A stretch of DNA of 24,967 nucleotides from an uncultured Actinomyces sp. (GTDB taxonomy: Bacteria > Actinomycetota > Actinomycetes > Actinomycetales > Actinomycetaceae): contig CALIEP010000346.1 of the NCBI GenBank assembly GCA_938022345.1, positions 1 to 24,967 on the forward strand, in the 5' to 3' direction. Each line of letters begins with the position of its first letter. The first letter of the stretch is position 1. Below are positions 1 through 7,408 of the stretch, piece after piece. The notes beneath the pieces were generated by a model. The model searched no databases, was not told the DNA's origin, and was given only the letters and a program-made list of their open reading frames with translations. The translations under genes were made by a program, and so were the position numbers.

Positions 1-39
1 GTCCGGGCATCTAGGGGGACAATCCACTAGGCTTCACTC

Positions 40-774
40 GTGACCAATCCCTTTCAACACGCGACAGATTCCTATGGTGCTGTTCGTCCAAGCTACCCGC
101 GTCAGGCAATCGATACGATTCTTGCGGGGGAGAAGGCCTCGGAAATCACCATTGCGGATGTCGGTGCGGGAACGGGAAAACTGACCGCGGAGCTTCTTGA
201 GCGTGGGGCGAAGGTGATCGCAGTTGAGCCAGCTCAGGCGATGCGCGAACAACTGGTGAAGCTCCTGGGACACGATCAGAATGTGCAGGTCGTTGATGCC
301 GCTGCTGAGGCAACTGGGTTGCCGGATGCAAGCGTTGACCGCGCCGTATTCGCGCAATCGTGGCATTGGGTGGATCCGCAGACAGCGAGGCAAGAAATGC
401 ACAGAATTGTGCGCCCCGGTGGGCAGTTGATGATTATGTGGAATCAACTGGATGTGACAATCCCATGGGTCCACAGGCTCACGAGAATTATGCGTTCGGG
501 TGATGTTCACCGTCCCGACCGTCCTCCGACCGTGGGGGAGCACTGGTCCCAACCGGTATTGAATCGTTTCGATTGGAGTGATTCCATGACCCCCGAAGCC
601 ATTATGGAGCTGGGGACAACGCGCTCGTCCTACTTGCGCTCCACTGCTGCGGGGCGTGAAAAAATGCAAGAGAATCTGCACTGGTACCTGTATGAGCATC
701 TGGGCTTTGAGTCTCACTCCACTGTGAAACTGCCCTATTTCACGCTCGTCTGGGTTGCAGATCGGGCAGAATGA
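40..774 (+). CDS. Class I SAM-dependent methyltransferase (Methyltransf_11 type)
   Basis: The 244-residue protein has the glycine-rich SAM-binding motif VGAGTG at residues 41-46, preceded by the hydrophobic strand ITIAD. An acidic residue in AVEP (E63) ends the second strand, as in class I methyltransferases, and a post-II segment DRAVFAQSWHW lies at about 100-110. This matches small methyltransferases of the UbiE/Methyltransf_11 type, soluble in the cytoplasm. The substrate cannot be told from sequence. The GTG start is the first in frame. A purine-rich stretch at 13-20 is rather far upstream for a ribosome binding site, so the start is only moderately certain. The next gene begins 21 nt downstream on the same strand, so the two are probably co-transcribed. 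Confidence 0.85.
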   Translation: MTNPFQHATDSYGAVRPSYPRQAIDTILAGEKASEITIADVGAGTGKLTAELLERGAKVIAVEPAQAMREQLVKLLGHDQNVQVVDAAAEATGLPDASVDRAVFAQSWHWVDPQTARQEMHRIVRPGGQLMIMWNQLDVTIPWVHRLTRIMRSGDVHRPDRPPTVGEHWSQPVLNRFDWSDSMTPEAIMELGTTRSSYLRSTAAGREKMQENLHWYLYEHLGFESHSTVKLPYFTLVWVADRAE

Positions 775-795
775 GACATATTCAGAGGAGGTGTT

Positions 796-2508
796 ATGGA
801 TATTTCACTCATTGGCGTCGTCGGCGCGCTGGTGATGTACGGAGTATCCGTTTCGCCTTCTCTTCTTGCCCGATCGTGGCAGTGGCACGCGGTTGCCTCC
901 GGTGTTCTCTCGGCTGTTGGCTACATCGTCGGACTGACGATCCAGCGTTTCTACGCCCTGGTTGTGCCCAGGCTCGGTGTTGAAATTACTGCTCCACAAT
1001 CGGTATCGATTGCTTTTAGGGCTGTACTACTGCTGGGGTTCTTCTTGTGGTTCCTCCGCTGGTTGCTCCAGTCCTATCGCGAGCGCAAGCGTGCCAATCA
1101 TCTGGTCGGAATGCGTGGTGAGACCTTAGGGGAATACCTCCTGGGGACTGTCTGTGCTTTCATCCTGATGCTGGCTTTGCTCGGTATTGCTTGGGGCCTA
1201 CAGTGGATTGGCCGGACAATTGTTAGTGTTCTGAGCCAGTGGATGCACATGGTCTTCGCGCTGGCTCTTTCCCTGCTCATTCTTGTCGTCATTGTGTATG
1301 CCTTGACCTCGCAGGTCCTTCTGAAGCTGGGTATTAATTTCTTCACCCGTCATGCGCGAAAGATGAATAACCGCACGGCAAAGGGGATTGTCCAGCCCCA
1401 GGTGCCTGAGCGTTCGGGTTCGCCGCAGTCGCGTTCCTCTTGGCGTGCCGTGGGCGGGCAGGGCCGCGGTTTTCTTGGTCGAGGTCCTAGCCGCACCGAT
1501 ATCGAGGCCGTTACGGGTTGCTCGGCTATGGAGCCCATTCGCGTGTATGCGGGGATGCCCGAAGAAGGACAGAGCCTGCAAAATGCCGCTGACCTTGTTG
1601 TCGAGGAATTGCACCGGACGGGTGCTTTTGATCGCGCTGTCATCTTGATTGCCACTTCGACGGGATCTGGATGGGTTGACGAATGGCAGGTTCAACCTCT
1701 GGAGTACTTGACTTGTGGAAATTGCGCGACGGCTTCGATGCAGTACTCCTTCGTTCCTTCCTCGATTAACTTCCTGACGGACCTGGATGTTTCTGAAGAA
1801 GCAGCGGTTATTCTTTTTGAAACGATTCGTCGCGCAGTGGATGAGATTCCAGAAGACCGTAGGCCAGCACTTTTCGTCTGCGGAGAATCTTTAGGGGCCT
1901 ACGCCTCGCAACATGTCTTCTCGGGAATTGTCGATGTTTTAAGTCGGACTGATGGTGCGCTCTGGGTGGGAACTCCTGCGTTTACGCCGATGCATGCGGA
2001 ACTAACCGCCATCCGTCACCGAGGCAGTCCCGAGGTTGCTCCCGTTGTTGCAAATGGCCGCCACGTACGTTTCGTTAATGTTCCAGAGAATCTGTGGGCA
2101 GATGTGTACGGTCGCGAACTTGGCGATTGGAACTATCCCAGTGTTGTCTATGCCCAGCATCCCTCGGATCCGGTGGTTTGGTGGAATTCGGAGTTAGTGT
2201 GGCACAAGCCCGACTGGATTTCAGAAAAGGTTGATGGGGATGTCAGCCCCCATATGCAATACACACGAGGTGCGACCTACATTCAGGTCCTCGTCGATAT
2301 GCCGGTTGCGGGTACGGCTCCAGGTGGTCATGGGCACACCTATCACGAAGAACTCATTCCGTTGTGGGAAGCGATTTTAGGGCTTCGCGAGGATGAGAAA
2401 AACGCGGGATCACACTTTGGCTTGGATTCGCAGTGGATTCAGGATGATACCCACGAAAAGATCGGCCGGGCTATCCGCGACAATCTCTCACGTTCGGAAC
2501 GTCAGTAG
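796..2508 (+). CDS. Membrane-anchored alpha/beta-hydrolase (Abhydrolase_9 / DUF2319 family)
   Basis: This 570-residue protein has an N-terminal region (about residues 1-185) with four to five hydrophobic segments, a basic linker, and a C-terminal hydrolase domain. The nucleophile elbow reads GESLG at 363-367, making Ser365 the likely catalytic serine. Conserved family stretches include PIRVYAG, TGAFDRAV, GSGWVDEWQVQPLEYL and SFVPSSINFLTDL, and a likely catalytic His lies in the late GHGHTYHEELIPLW region. This layout is typical of a poorly characterised actinobacterial family of membrane serine hydrolases with unknown natural substrate. The start is well supported by an AGGAGG-type ribosome binding site at 786-791. 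Its stop lies only 6 nt from the stop of the convergent hexosaminidase gene. Confidence 0.88.
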   Translation: MDISLIGVVGALVMYGVSVSPSLLARSWQWHAVASGVLSAVGYIVGLTIQRFYALVVPRLGVEITAPQSVSIAFRAVLLLGFFLWFLRWLLQSYRERKRANHLVGMRGETLGEYLLGTVCAFILMLALLGIAWGLQWIGRTIVSVLSQWMHMVFALALSLLILVVIVYALTSQVLLKLGINFFTRHARKMNNRTAKGIVQPQVPERSGSPQSRSSWRAVGGQGRGFLGRGPSRTDIEAVTGCSAMEPIRVYAGMPEEGQSLQNAADLVVEELHRTGAFDRAVILIATSTGSGWVDEWQVQPLEYLTCGNCATASMQYSFVPSSINFLTDLDVSEEAAVILFETIRRAVDEIPEDRRPALFVCGESLGAYASQHVFSGIVDVLSRTDGALWVGTPAFTPMHAELTAIRHRGSPEVAPVVANGRHVRFVNVPENLWADVYGRELGDWNYPSVVYAQHPSDPVVWWNSELVWHKPDWISEKVDGDVSPHMQYTRGATYIQVLVDMPVAGTAPGGHGHTYHEELIPLWEAILGLREDEKNAGSHFGLDSQWIQDDTHEKIGRAIRDNLSRSERQ

Positions 2509-2514
2509 AAAAAC

Positions 2515-3717
2515 TTAAGCTTTCCGACCGTAGATTCCTTGCTGAGCCAGCCACTGCATTTCCGTATCGATCCTTTCGCGCATCTCGGTGCCATCCAGGG
2601 CGCACAAACCGTGCCAAGCGATTTCAGCGACGGCAAGCAAACGCGGGAAAAGTTGGTAGTACAACTGCTCGCGCGTGGGAACAAATTCGCACCACAGTGC
2701 ACTTTGAATACCAATCGGCGCCGAGGCTGCATGCGTGATCTCTTCCATGACCTCAGTGAGGATACGTTCGGGAGTAATCACTCCGAACATGGCAGCCGGC
2801 TCCTCTTGGGCTTGGCCGGCGAGGCGGTTGAGGTAGAGCTGGTCGCAGCATCCGTACACCCAGGGTTGCCCAGAGAGTGCTGCACGTCTGGGCCCTTCGC
2901 CGAATCCTCGCCACGCGATGATGAGAGTGTCATCAAGAACATCCGCCGGAGCAATTTCGGTGAGTTCATCCCAACCGGCAGCGCGCTTACCCAGAGAATG
3001 AAGGATCTCTAGTGCGCGTCGAGTTATGGATTCTTGGAGCTGACGTCCGCTGTGAATTCCTTGGGATGCTAGAGAACCCATCAAGGCGTGATCGTTTTCC
3101 CAGGTCTCGAAACGACATTCGTCCCCTCCGATATGAATGACCGGGGATGGGAATAGAAGAGCGACGTGGGTGAGTGCGGCATCAATCAAAGCCCAGGATT
3201 GATCTGTAGGCCAAAGAAGGTCATTACGATGGCTCCAATGCTCGGGAGGGAGCTTCGCCAATGCTGGATCTCCCAGCTCGGGGTAGGAGCGAATTGCTGC
3301 ATGCATGTGACCGGGAAGGTCAATTTCTGGGATGACCTCAATTCCTTCTGAGGAAGCGTGGGTGATAATTTCCCGGATCTCATCATCCGTGTAATAGCCC
3401 CGCGTGGAGTCTTGGGGAGCGCTCGCGATCATGACGGCGCGTTTATCCGAGTCGACATTGTCGTACCAGTCGAAGGCTTCGCGCGGTAAATGCGCACCCG
3501 TTTGGGTGAGTTTAGGGAATTCGGGGATCTGGATGCGCCAGCCCGCATCATCGGTGAGGTGAAGGTGAAGGCGGTTGAAGCCATAGCGTCCCAGCAGAGT
3601 AATGATCTCGTGGATAAGCTCGGGCGGCCAGAATGTCCGTGCGCAATCGAGCATAAATCCACGCCATGCGAAGGCTGGTGTGCATTCGCGATCATGTGGG
3701 ATCATTGAGGGTGACAC
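2515..3717 (-). CDS. Glycoside hydrolase family 20 beta-N-acetylhexosaminidase, single-domain, no signal peptide
   Basis: The protein is predicted to cleave terminal beta-linked GlcNAc or GalNAc by substrate-assisted catalysis. The catalytic Asp-Glu pair is D199-E200 in HIGGDE. Other GH20 marks are RGFMLDCAR (R19), HLTDDAGWRI (53-62), the IDLPGH loop (132-137), GWDE (248-251), ALWCEF (340-345) and W368. At 400 residues it is short: the TIM barrel begins almost at residue 14, so the usual N-terminal GH20b domain is missing, and there is no signal peptide. The enzyme is therefore probably cytoplasmic and acts on imported oligosaccharides. The GTG start has an AGAGGA ribosome binding site 5 nt upstream. 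The gene is divergent from a ROK repressor and an ABC sugar importer, which supports an amino-sugar catabolic role. Confidence 0.9.
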   Translation of the reverse strand: MSPSMIPHDRECTPAFAWRGFMLDCARTFWPPELIHEIITLLGRYGFNRLHLHLTDDAGWRIQIPEFPKLTQTGAHLPREAFDWYDNVDSDKRAVMIASAPQDSTRGYYTDDEIREIITHASSEGIEVIPEIDLPGHMHAAIRSYPELGDPALAKLPPEHWSHRNDLLWPTDQSWALIDAALTHVALLFPSPVIHIGGDECRFETWENDHALMGSLASQGIHSGRQLQESITRRALEILHSLGKRAAGWDELTEIAPADVLDDTLIIAWRGFGEGPRRAALSGQPWVYGCCDQLYLNRLAGQAQEEPAAMFGVITPERILTEVMEEITHAASAPIGIQSALWCEFVPTREQLYYQLFPRLLAVAEIAWHGLCALDGTEMRERIDTEMQWLAQQGIYGRKA

Positions 3718-3719
3718 GT

Positions 3720-3788
3720 TAATCCTCTTTAATTAGGTCAACCGACTTTAGTGTTACGAATCGTAACACCAGATTCTGTGCGTGCCAA
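3720..3788 (-). promoter_or_regulatory. Promoter of the GH20 gene overlapping the operator
   Basis: Read on the minus strand, a -35 box TTGGCA (3783-3788) and a -10 box TACGAT (3760-3765) are separated by exactly 17 nt. The -10 box lies inside the palindrome at 3751-3769, so a bound repressor would directly block the polymerase. The ribosome binding site for the GTG start follows at about 3723-3728. The boxes are seen in the sequence; promoter activity is inferred. Confidence 0.65.
3751..3769. promoter_or_regulatory. Perfect palindromic operator, probable ROK repressor site
   Basis: GTGTTACGAATCGTAACAC is a perfect 9-1-9 inverted repeat between the divergent GH20 and ROK repressor genes. Viewed as half-sites it is TGTTACG-AAT-CGTAACA. 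Its position over the -10 box of the GH20 promoter and next to a ROK regulator gene makes it the obvious autoregulatory operator. A site of the same form occurs at 19330-19352 beside the second ROK gene. Confidence 0.8.
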
Positions 3789-3806
3789 GGTCTGAATGGA
3801 GTAAAA

Positions 3807-4946
3807 GTGCTGAGTACAAATAAAGAGCGCGCAATTGCAGCTCTTGTGATGCAGGGGCCGCAGCATCGCGCTGCATTGGCTCGCAGTCTTTCGGTTTCTC
3901 GCACAACCGTCACGAATCTGGTCCAGGACCTCATTGCCGAGGGATACATGGCCGATGATGGAGAATCTCCATTGAAATCCACCGTCAAACTCACGGAAAA
4001 AGTGGGTGTTCTGGTGTCGGTTGTCTTCTGGATTGATCGGACGTTAATTTCGATCGGCAGTGTTGATGGCCGCCTTCTCAATTCTCGCGAAATCGCAGAA
4101 TACCCGCACGAAAGCGGAAAAGTTCGCCTCTCACACGTCGCAGCGCCGCTGTCTGTCATGCGTGCCCAGCTTGGCGATCCTATGGTGCGTGCGGGTCACG
4201 TTGCGGTTAATACTCAAATCAACGTTCGCACGGGTGAAGTGGTCGGGAGTGCGGCCTCGTCGATGTGGAAGGGCACTAATCCGCTTAAGGCGATGGGCGC
4301 ACTACTGGATGCTCCGATTTGCGTCGAGAATACGGCGCGACTGGCCGCATTTGTTGAGTATGAGCGAATGGGTGAGCCGGCATCTTCCGTGGCCTACGTC
4401 CATCTTTCTCATGGCATCACCATGGGATATGTTCTGGATGGGGCGCTGATTCGATGGGGGCACGGGGGAGCGGGCGAGCTGGGGCATATCAGTATTGATC
4501 CCATGGGAATTCCTTGCGAATGCTCGAATAGGGGCTGTCTGCAGCAGTATGTGTCGAGCCCCGCAATCCTTGCTCGTCTTCGACCAATTCTGGGCGAAAA
4601 AGCGGGGGTATCCGATTTTGTTGATGCTGTGAATGACGGCGATCATGCTTGCGTGAGTTTGGTTGAAGAAATTGGTGAACAGCTGGGCGTTGCGATGGTC
4701 ACCGTGACGAATCTTCTTGATCCCGAGGAAATTATCCTTGGGGGAGAGCTTGCAAAGGTGGGTGCTCACCTTCTCGAGCCGCTTCGTCGCGTCGTTCGTC
4801 GCCGAGGCCTTCCTCTGTCTGCGCACAACGTCCGTTTTTCCTGCGCGGGTGAGCCGGCCTCGGCACAGGAAATGGCTGCTGCAGCCTTCCGGGTCATCGT
4901 TCACGATGAGGAAATCGTCGAATCGATTGTCCGCTCAGTTGCATAA
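3807..4946 (+). CDS. ROK-family transcriptional repressor (NagC/XylR type) of the amino-sugar locus
   Basis: This 379-residue protein has an N-terminal winged helix-turn-helix (about residues 19-48, AALARSLSVSRTTVTNLV) followed by a ROK domain. The zinc-binding signature is present: H227 in GELGHI, then CECSNRGC with C237, C239 and C244. The residue after the last Cys-Leu is Gln (CLQQ) where ROK proteins normally have Glu. The kinase catalytic motif ENDAN is replaced by ENTAR (174-178) and the phosphate-binding glycine loop is degenerate (SHGITMG), so this should be a pure regulator without sugar kinase activity. The GTG start has GGAG 5 nt upstream. It lies between the GH20 gene and the importer genes, flanked by inverted repeats on both sides, and probably represses both directions until an amino-sugar inducer binds. 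Confidence 0.88.
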   Translation: MLSTNKERAIAALVMQGPQHRAALARSLSVSRTTVTNLVQDLIAEGYMADDGESPLKSTVKLTEKVGVLVSVVFWIDRTLISIGSVDGRLLNSREIAEYPHESGKVRLSHVAAPLSVMRAQLGDPMVRAGHVAVNTQINVRTGEVVGSAASSMWKGTNPLKAMGALLDAPICVENTARLAAFVEYERMGEPASSVAYVHLSHGITMGYVLDGALIRWGHGGAGELGHISIDPMGIPCECSNRGCLQQYVSSPAILARLRPILGEKAGVSDFVDAVNDGDHACVSLVEEIGEQLGVAMVTVTNLLDPEEIILGGELAKVGAHLLEPLRRVVRRRGLPLSAHNVRFSCAGEPASAQEMAAAAFRVIVHDEEIVESIVRSVA

Positions 4947-4960
4947 CAAAAGTGTTACGC
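4941..4960. promoter_or_regulatory. Second, imperfect inverted repeat upstream of the solute-binding protein promoter
   Basis: GCATAACA-AAAG-TGTTACGC is an inverted repeat with 7 of 8 arm positions matching. It uses the same TGTTACG/CATAACA half-sites as the palindrome at 3751-3769 but in the opposite (outward) order. It overlaps the stop codon of the ROK gene and ends 3 nt before the -35 box of the next promoter, a suitable place for control of the importer genes. Repressor binding is inferred. Confidence 0.55.
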
Positions 4961-4963
4961 TCC

Positions 4964-4992
4964 TTGACAAACTTTTTGTCGACGGTGATACT
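4964..4992 (+). promoter_or_regulatory. Strong sigma70-type promoter of the ABC importer operon
   Basis: A consensus -35 box TTGACA (4964-4969) is followed after 17 nt by GATACT (4987-4992). The solute-binding protein start codon lies 47 nt further on, leaving room for a short leader with its GAGAGG ribosome binding site. It is the best promoter match I found in the window. Confidence 0.78.
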
Positions 4993-5038
4993 AAAACTCA
5001 TCTACGCATAGGCGCGTAGCGTTTGAGAGGAAATTAAG

Positions 5039-6343
5039 ATGTCTCAGCACACAACCAGAAGGCGTGTGATCGCTCTGGCCACAGCATGTGTCCTTAGCCT
5101 CGGCCTCGCCGCATGCGGAAAGTCTTCGACCCCCGATGCAAGCGCATCTTCTGACACCTCCGCGGTGACCGGAAAGACCGTGCGCGTGTGGTTCATGGAA
5201 GGCTCGATTTCGGACGACGCCATCGCATACCTAGAAAAGACCTTCGCAGAACAGAACCCCGGAAATACCCTCAAGGTTGAAATCCAGCCTTGGGACGGAA
5301 TCGTCTCCAAGCTGCAAACCTCGCTGGCCTCCAAGTCCGAAAGCCCCGATCTGGTCGAAACCGGTAACACCCAGACCGCGGTCTTCGCATCGGTCGGCGC
5401 ATTCGCACCCGTCGATGACCTCTACAACAAGGTCGGTGGCGACAAGCTTATTCAGTCCTTCATCGATGCAGGACGCTGGGATAACAAGCTTTACGCACTT
5501 CCGCTGTATGCGGGCGCTCGCGGAATTATCTACCGTAAGGATCTTTTCGAAAAGGCCAACATCGCTGTCCCGAAGACCATCGATGAGCTGGCAGACGCGG
5601 CAATCAAGCTGGGCAAGGCCAACCCAGATAACGTTGAAGGATTCTCCGGCATGTACCTGTCGGCAGTGGATATCCACGGTGTCGAATCCCTGATGTTCGC
5701 CGGCGGCGGCGACTACGCAACCTTGAGCAATGGGAAGTGGCAAGAAAAGCTCACCGATCCGGCCACCATCGCCTCGCTCGAGCGTATTCAGAAGATCTTC
5801 AAGGAGGGCACCGCATACGCGATGGACTCCTCCGCTTCGCAGAAGAGCTTCCAGAAGTACTTCAATGAGAACAAAGTCGGTATTCTGGTCGGCACTGGCT
5901 CGGTCGCCAAGAAGATCGATAAGGAACTGTGGGATGCAGGAAAGGTTGGGGTCATGCCGATCCCCGGAGTCAAGGAAGGAAGCGTCGGACAGACCTTCGC
6001 AGGTGGCTCCTCCATTTCGCTGGCATCAAACGCGCAGAACCCCGAGCTGGCCAAGAAGGCCCTTGAAGTGATCTTCTCTGAGAAGTTCCAGACCATGGTT
6101 GCCAAGGCCGGATGGACTCCCGGTAATACCCAGTACGGTTCGGCCTCGGAAGGCGCATTTGCGGACATCTCTACCACCGTTATCGAAAACTCCAAGCTCA
6201 CGCCGAACACACCTCAGTGGGGTGTCGTTGCAGGCGATAACGTCATCCGAGACTTCTTCACCGAAATCGCCCAGGGCAAGGATGTGAAGACTGTTGCAAA
6301 GGATGCAGGCGCGAAGCTCGATACCACGCTGAACAAGCAGTAG
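5039..6343 (+). CDS. ABC transporter extracellular solute-binding lipoprotein (family 1, carbohydrate)
   Basis: This 434-residue protein has a basic N-terminus, a hydrophobic segment and a lipobox LAAC with Cys26 as the lipidated residue, followed by a Ser/Thr-rich linker. The mature part has the look of a family 1 sugar-binding protein: VRVWFMEGS, an early segment FAEQNPGNTLKVEIQPWD, and the hinge region WDNKLYALPLYAGARGIIYRKDLF. It would be tethered outside the membrane and deliver sugar to the two permeases encoded next. Proximity to a cytoplasmic GH20 enzyme and ROK repressor points to a GlcNAc-containing oligosaccharide, as in DasA/NgcE-type systems, but the ligand is inferred. GAGAGG at 5025-5030 supports the ATG start. 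Confidence 0.92.
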   Translation: MSQHTTRRRVIALATACVLSLGLAACGKSSTPDASASSDTSAVTGKTVRVWFMEGSISDDAIAYLEKTFAEQNPGNTLKVEIQPWDGIVSKLQTSLASKSESPDLVETGNTQTAVFASVGAFAPVDDLYNKVGGDKLIQSFIDAGRWDNKLYALPLYAGARGIIYRKDLFEKANIAVPKTIDELADAAIKLGKANPDNVEGFSGMYLSAVDIHGVESLMFAGGGDYATLSNGKWQEKLTDPATIASLERIQKIFKEGTAYAMDSSASQKSFQKYFNENKVGILVGTGSVAKKIDKELWDAGKVGVMPIPGVKEGSVGQTFAGGSSISLASNAQNPELAKKALEVIFSEKFQTMVAKAGWTPGNTQYGSASEGAFADISTTVIENSKLTPNTPQWGVVAGDNVIRDFFTEIAQGKDVKTVAKDAGAKLDTTLNKQ

Positions 6344-6356
6344 GAGTGATACTCCT
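6342..6356 (+). other. Small inverted repeat at the end of the solute-binding protein gene
   Basis: AGGAGT-GAT-ACTCCT is a perfect 6-bp stem with a 3-nt loop that begins within the stop codon of the solute-binding protein gene. It is too small to be a terminator alone and may only add to the structure of the following spacer. Confidence 0.4.
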
Positions 6357-6404
6357 TCAAATCTCGCGCCAATCTGAAGAATAGACAGAAAGGCGCATCC
6401 GAAT

Positions 6405-6440
6405 CGGGGAGTCGCCCGGCCTTTCGCGGGCGACTCCCCG
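6405..6440 (+). terminator. 14-bp GC-rich stem-loop between binding-protein and permease genes
   Basis: The arms at 6405-6418 and 6427-6440 are perfectly complementary over 14 bp (CGGGGAGTCGCCCG) around an 8-nt loop. No T-run follows, so it is not a classical intrinsic terminator. It sits in the 126-nt gap between the highly expressed binding-protein gene and the permeases. Such elements commonly stabilise the upstream mRNA and reduce read-through, giving excess binding protein over permease. That role is inferred. Confidence 0.7.
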
Positions 6441-6469
6441 AACCTTCCCAACAGTCGGAGAGAGCAACG

Positions 6470-7408
6470 ATGACCTCCTCGCAAAGCCCAGTGCGCGCGG
6501 GCAGCCCACGCAAGAAACTCACGCGCACACTGGCACCCTTCCTCCTTCTCAGCCCAGCCGTTATTTTGGTCCTGGTTGTTCTGGGATACCCCATGGTTCG
6601 CCAGTTCCTTATGTCGTTACAAAAATTCGGATTGGAACAGCAATTCGGGAAGCCACCAACATGGGTGGGGCTGGATAACTACATTGCGATTCTCTCCGAC
6701 TCTTATTTCTGGTCTGTCCTGGCAAAATCCCTTGCCTTCTGCGCGTGGACTGCGGGACTGACCATGGTCGGTGCAATCTCCCTGGCGCTCATGATGCGCG
6801 CGGCCTCTCCCACTGCCAGAACCTTCATGAACTCCACCCTGATTGTTGTCTGGGCAATGCCGCTGCTTGCCTCTTTGACTGTGTGGCAATGGTTGGTTGA
6901 CCCGAACTTTGGTTTGATCAACTTCCTTTTGGCATCGATTGGCCTTCCCTTCAAGGGATTCGCGTGGCTCTCGGCTTCGTATTGGACCTTCTTCTTAGTC
7001 GCCTCGGCAATCATCATCTGGGCATCCATGCCCCTAGCAACGATCTCCATTTACGCAGCTGTCACGCAGATCGATGACTCTTTGCTTGAAGCCGCGCAGA
7101 TTGATGGAGCTGGCTACATCGCACGCCTTCGTTACGTGATCTTCCCGTCGATCTCTCCAGTGATCGCACTCATTGGTGTCCTTCAGGTGATTTGGGACCT
7201 GCGTGTCTTCACCCACATCTACGTTCTTCAGCAATCGGGTTCGATTTCGACTGAAACAAACCTTCTGGGTACCTACGTGTACCGCCTCGGTATCTCTCAG
7301 GGTAACTACGGGATGGCCTCGGCCCTTGCAACGGTCATCTTGCTGATCACCGTGGTGATTACAGCGAAATACATTCACATGCTCTTCACGAAGGGGGATG
7401 CACGATGA
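6470..7408 (+). CDS. ABC sugar transporter permease (MalF/UgpA type)
   Basis: This 312-residue integral membrane protein has six predicted hydrophobic segments, the first at about residues 22-45 after a short basic cytoplasmic N-terminus. The EAA loop that contacts the ATPase reads EAAQIDGAG at about 207-215, followed by IFPSISP. It pairs with the next permease to form the channel for sugar taken up by the lipoprotein encoded upstream. The ATG start has GGAGAG upstream. It overlaps the second permease gene by 4 nt (ATGA), so the two are translationally coupled. No ATP-binding subunit follows, so a shared MsiK-like ATPase encoded elsewhere is expected. Confidence 0.92.
   Translation: MTSSQSPVRAGSPRKKLTRTLAPFLLLSPAVILVLVVLGYPMVRQFLMSLQKFGLEQQFGKPPTWVGLDNYIAILSDSYFWSVLAKSLAFCAWTAGLTMVGAISLALMMRAASPTARTFMNSTLIVVWAMPLLASLTVWQWLVDPNFGLINFLLASIGLPFKGFAWLSASYWTFFLVASAIIIWASMPLATISIYAAVTQIDDSLLEAAQIDGAGYIARLRYVIFPSISPVIALIGVLQVIWDLRVFTHIYVLQQSGSISTETNLLGTYVYRLGISQGNYGMASALATVILLITVVITAKYIHMLFTKGDAR

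Noticed and set aside
4302..4904. A 200-codon minus-strand frame within the ROK gene
   Set aside because: It lies fully antisense to the ROK gene and shows no motif or ribosome binding site.
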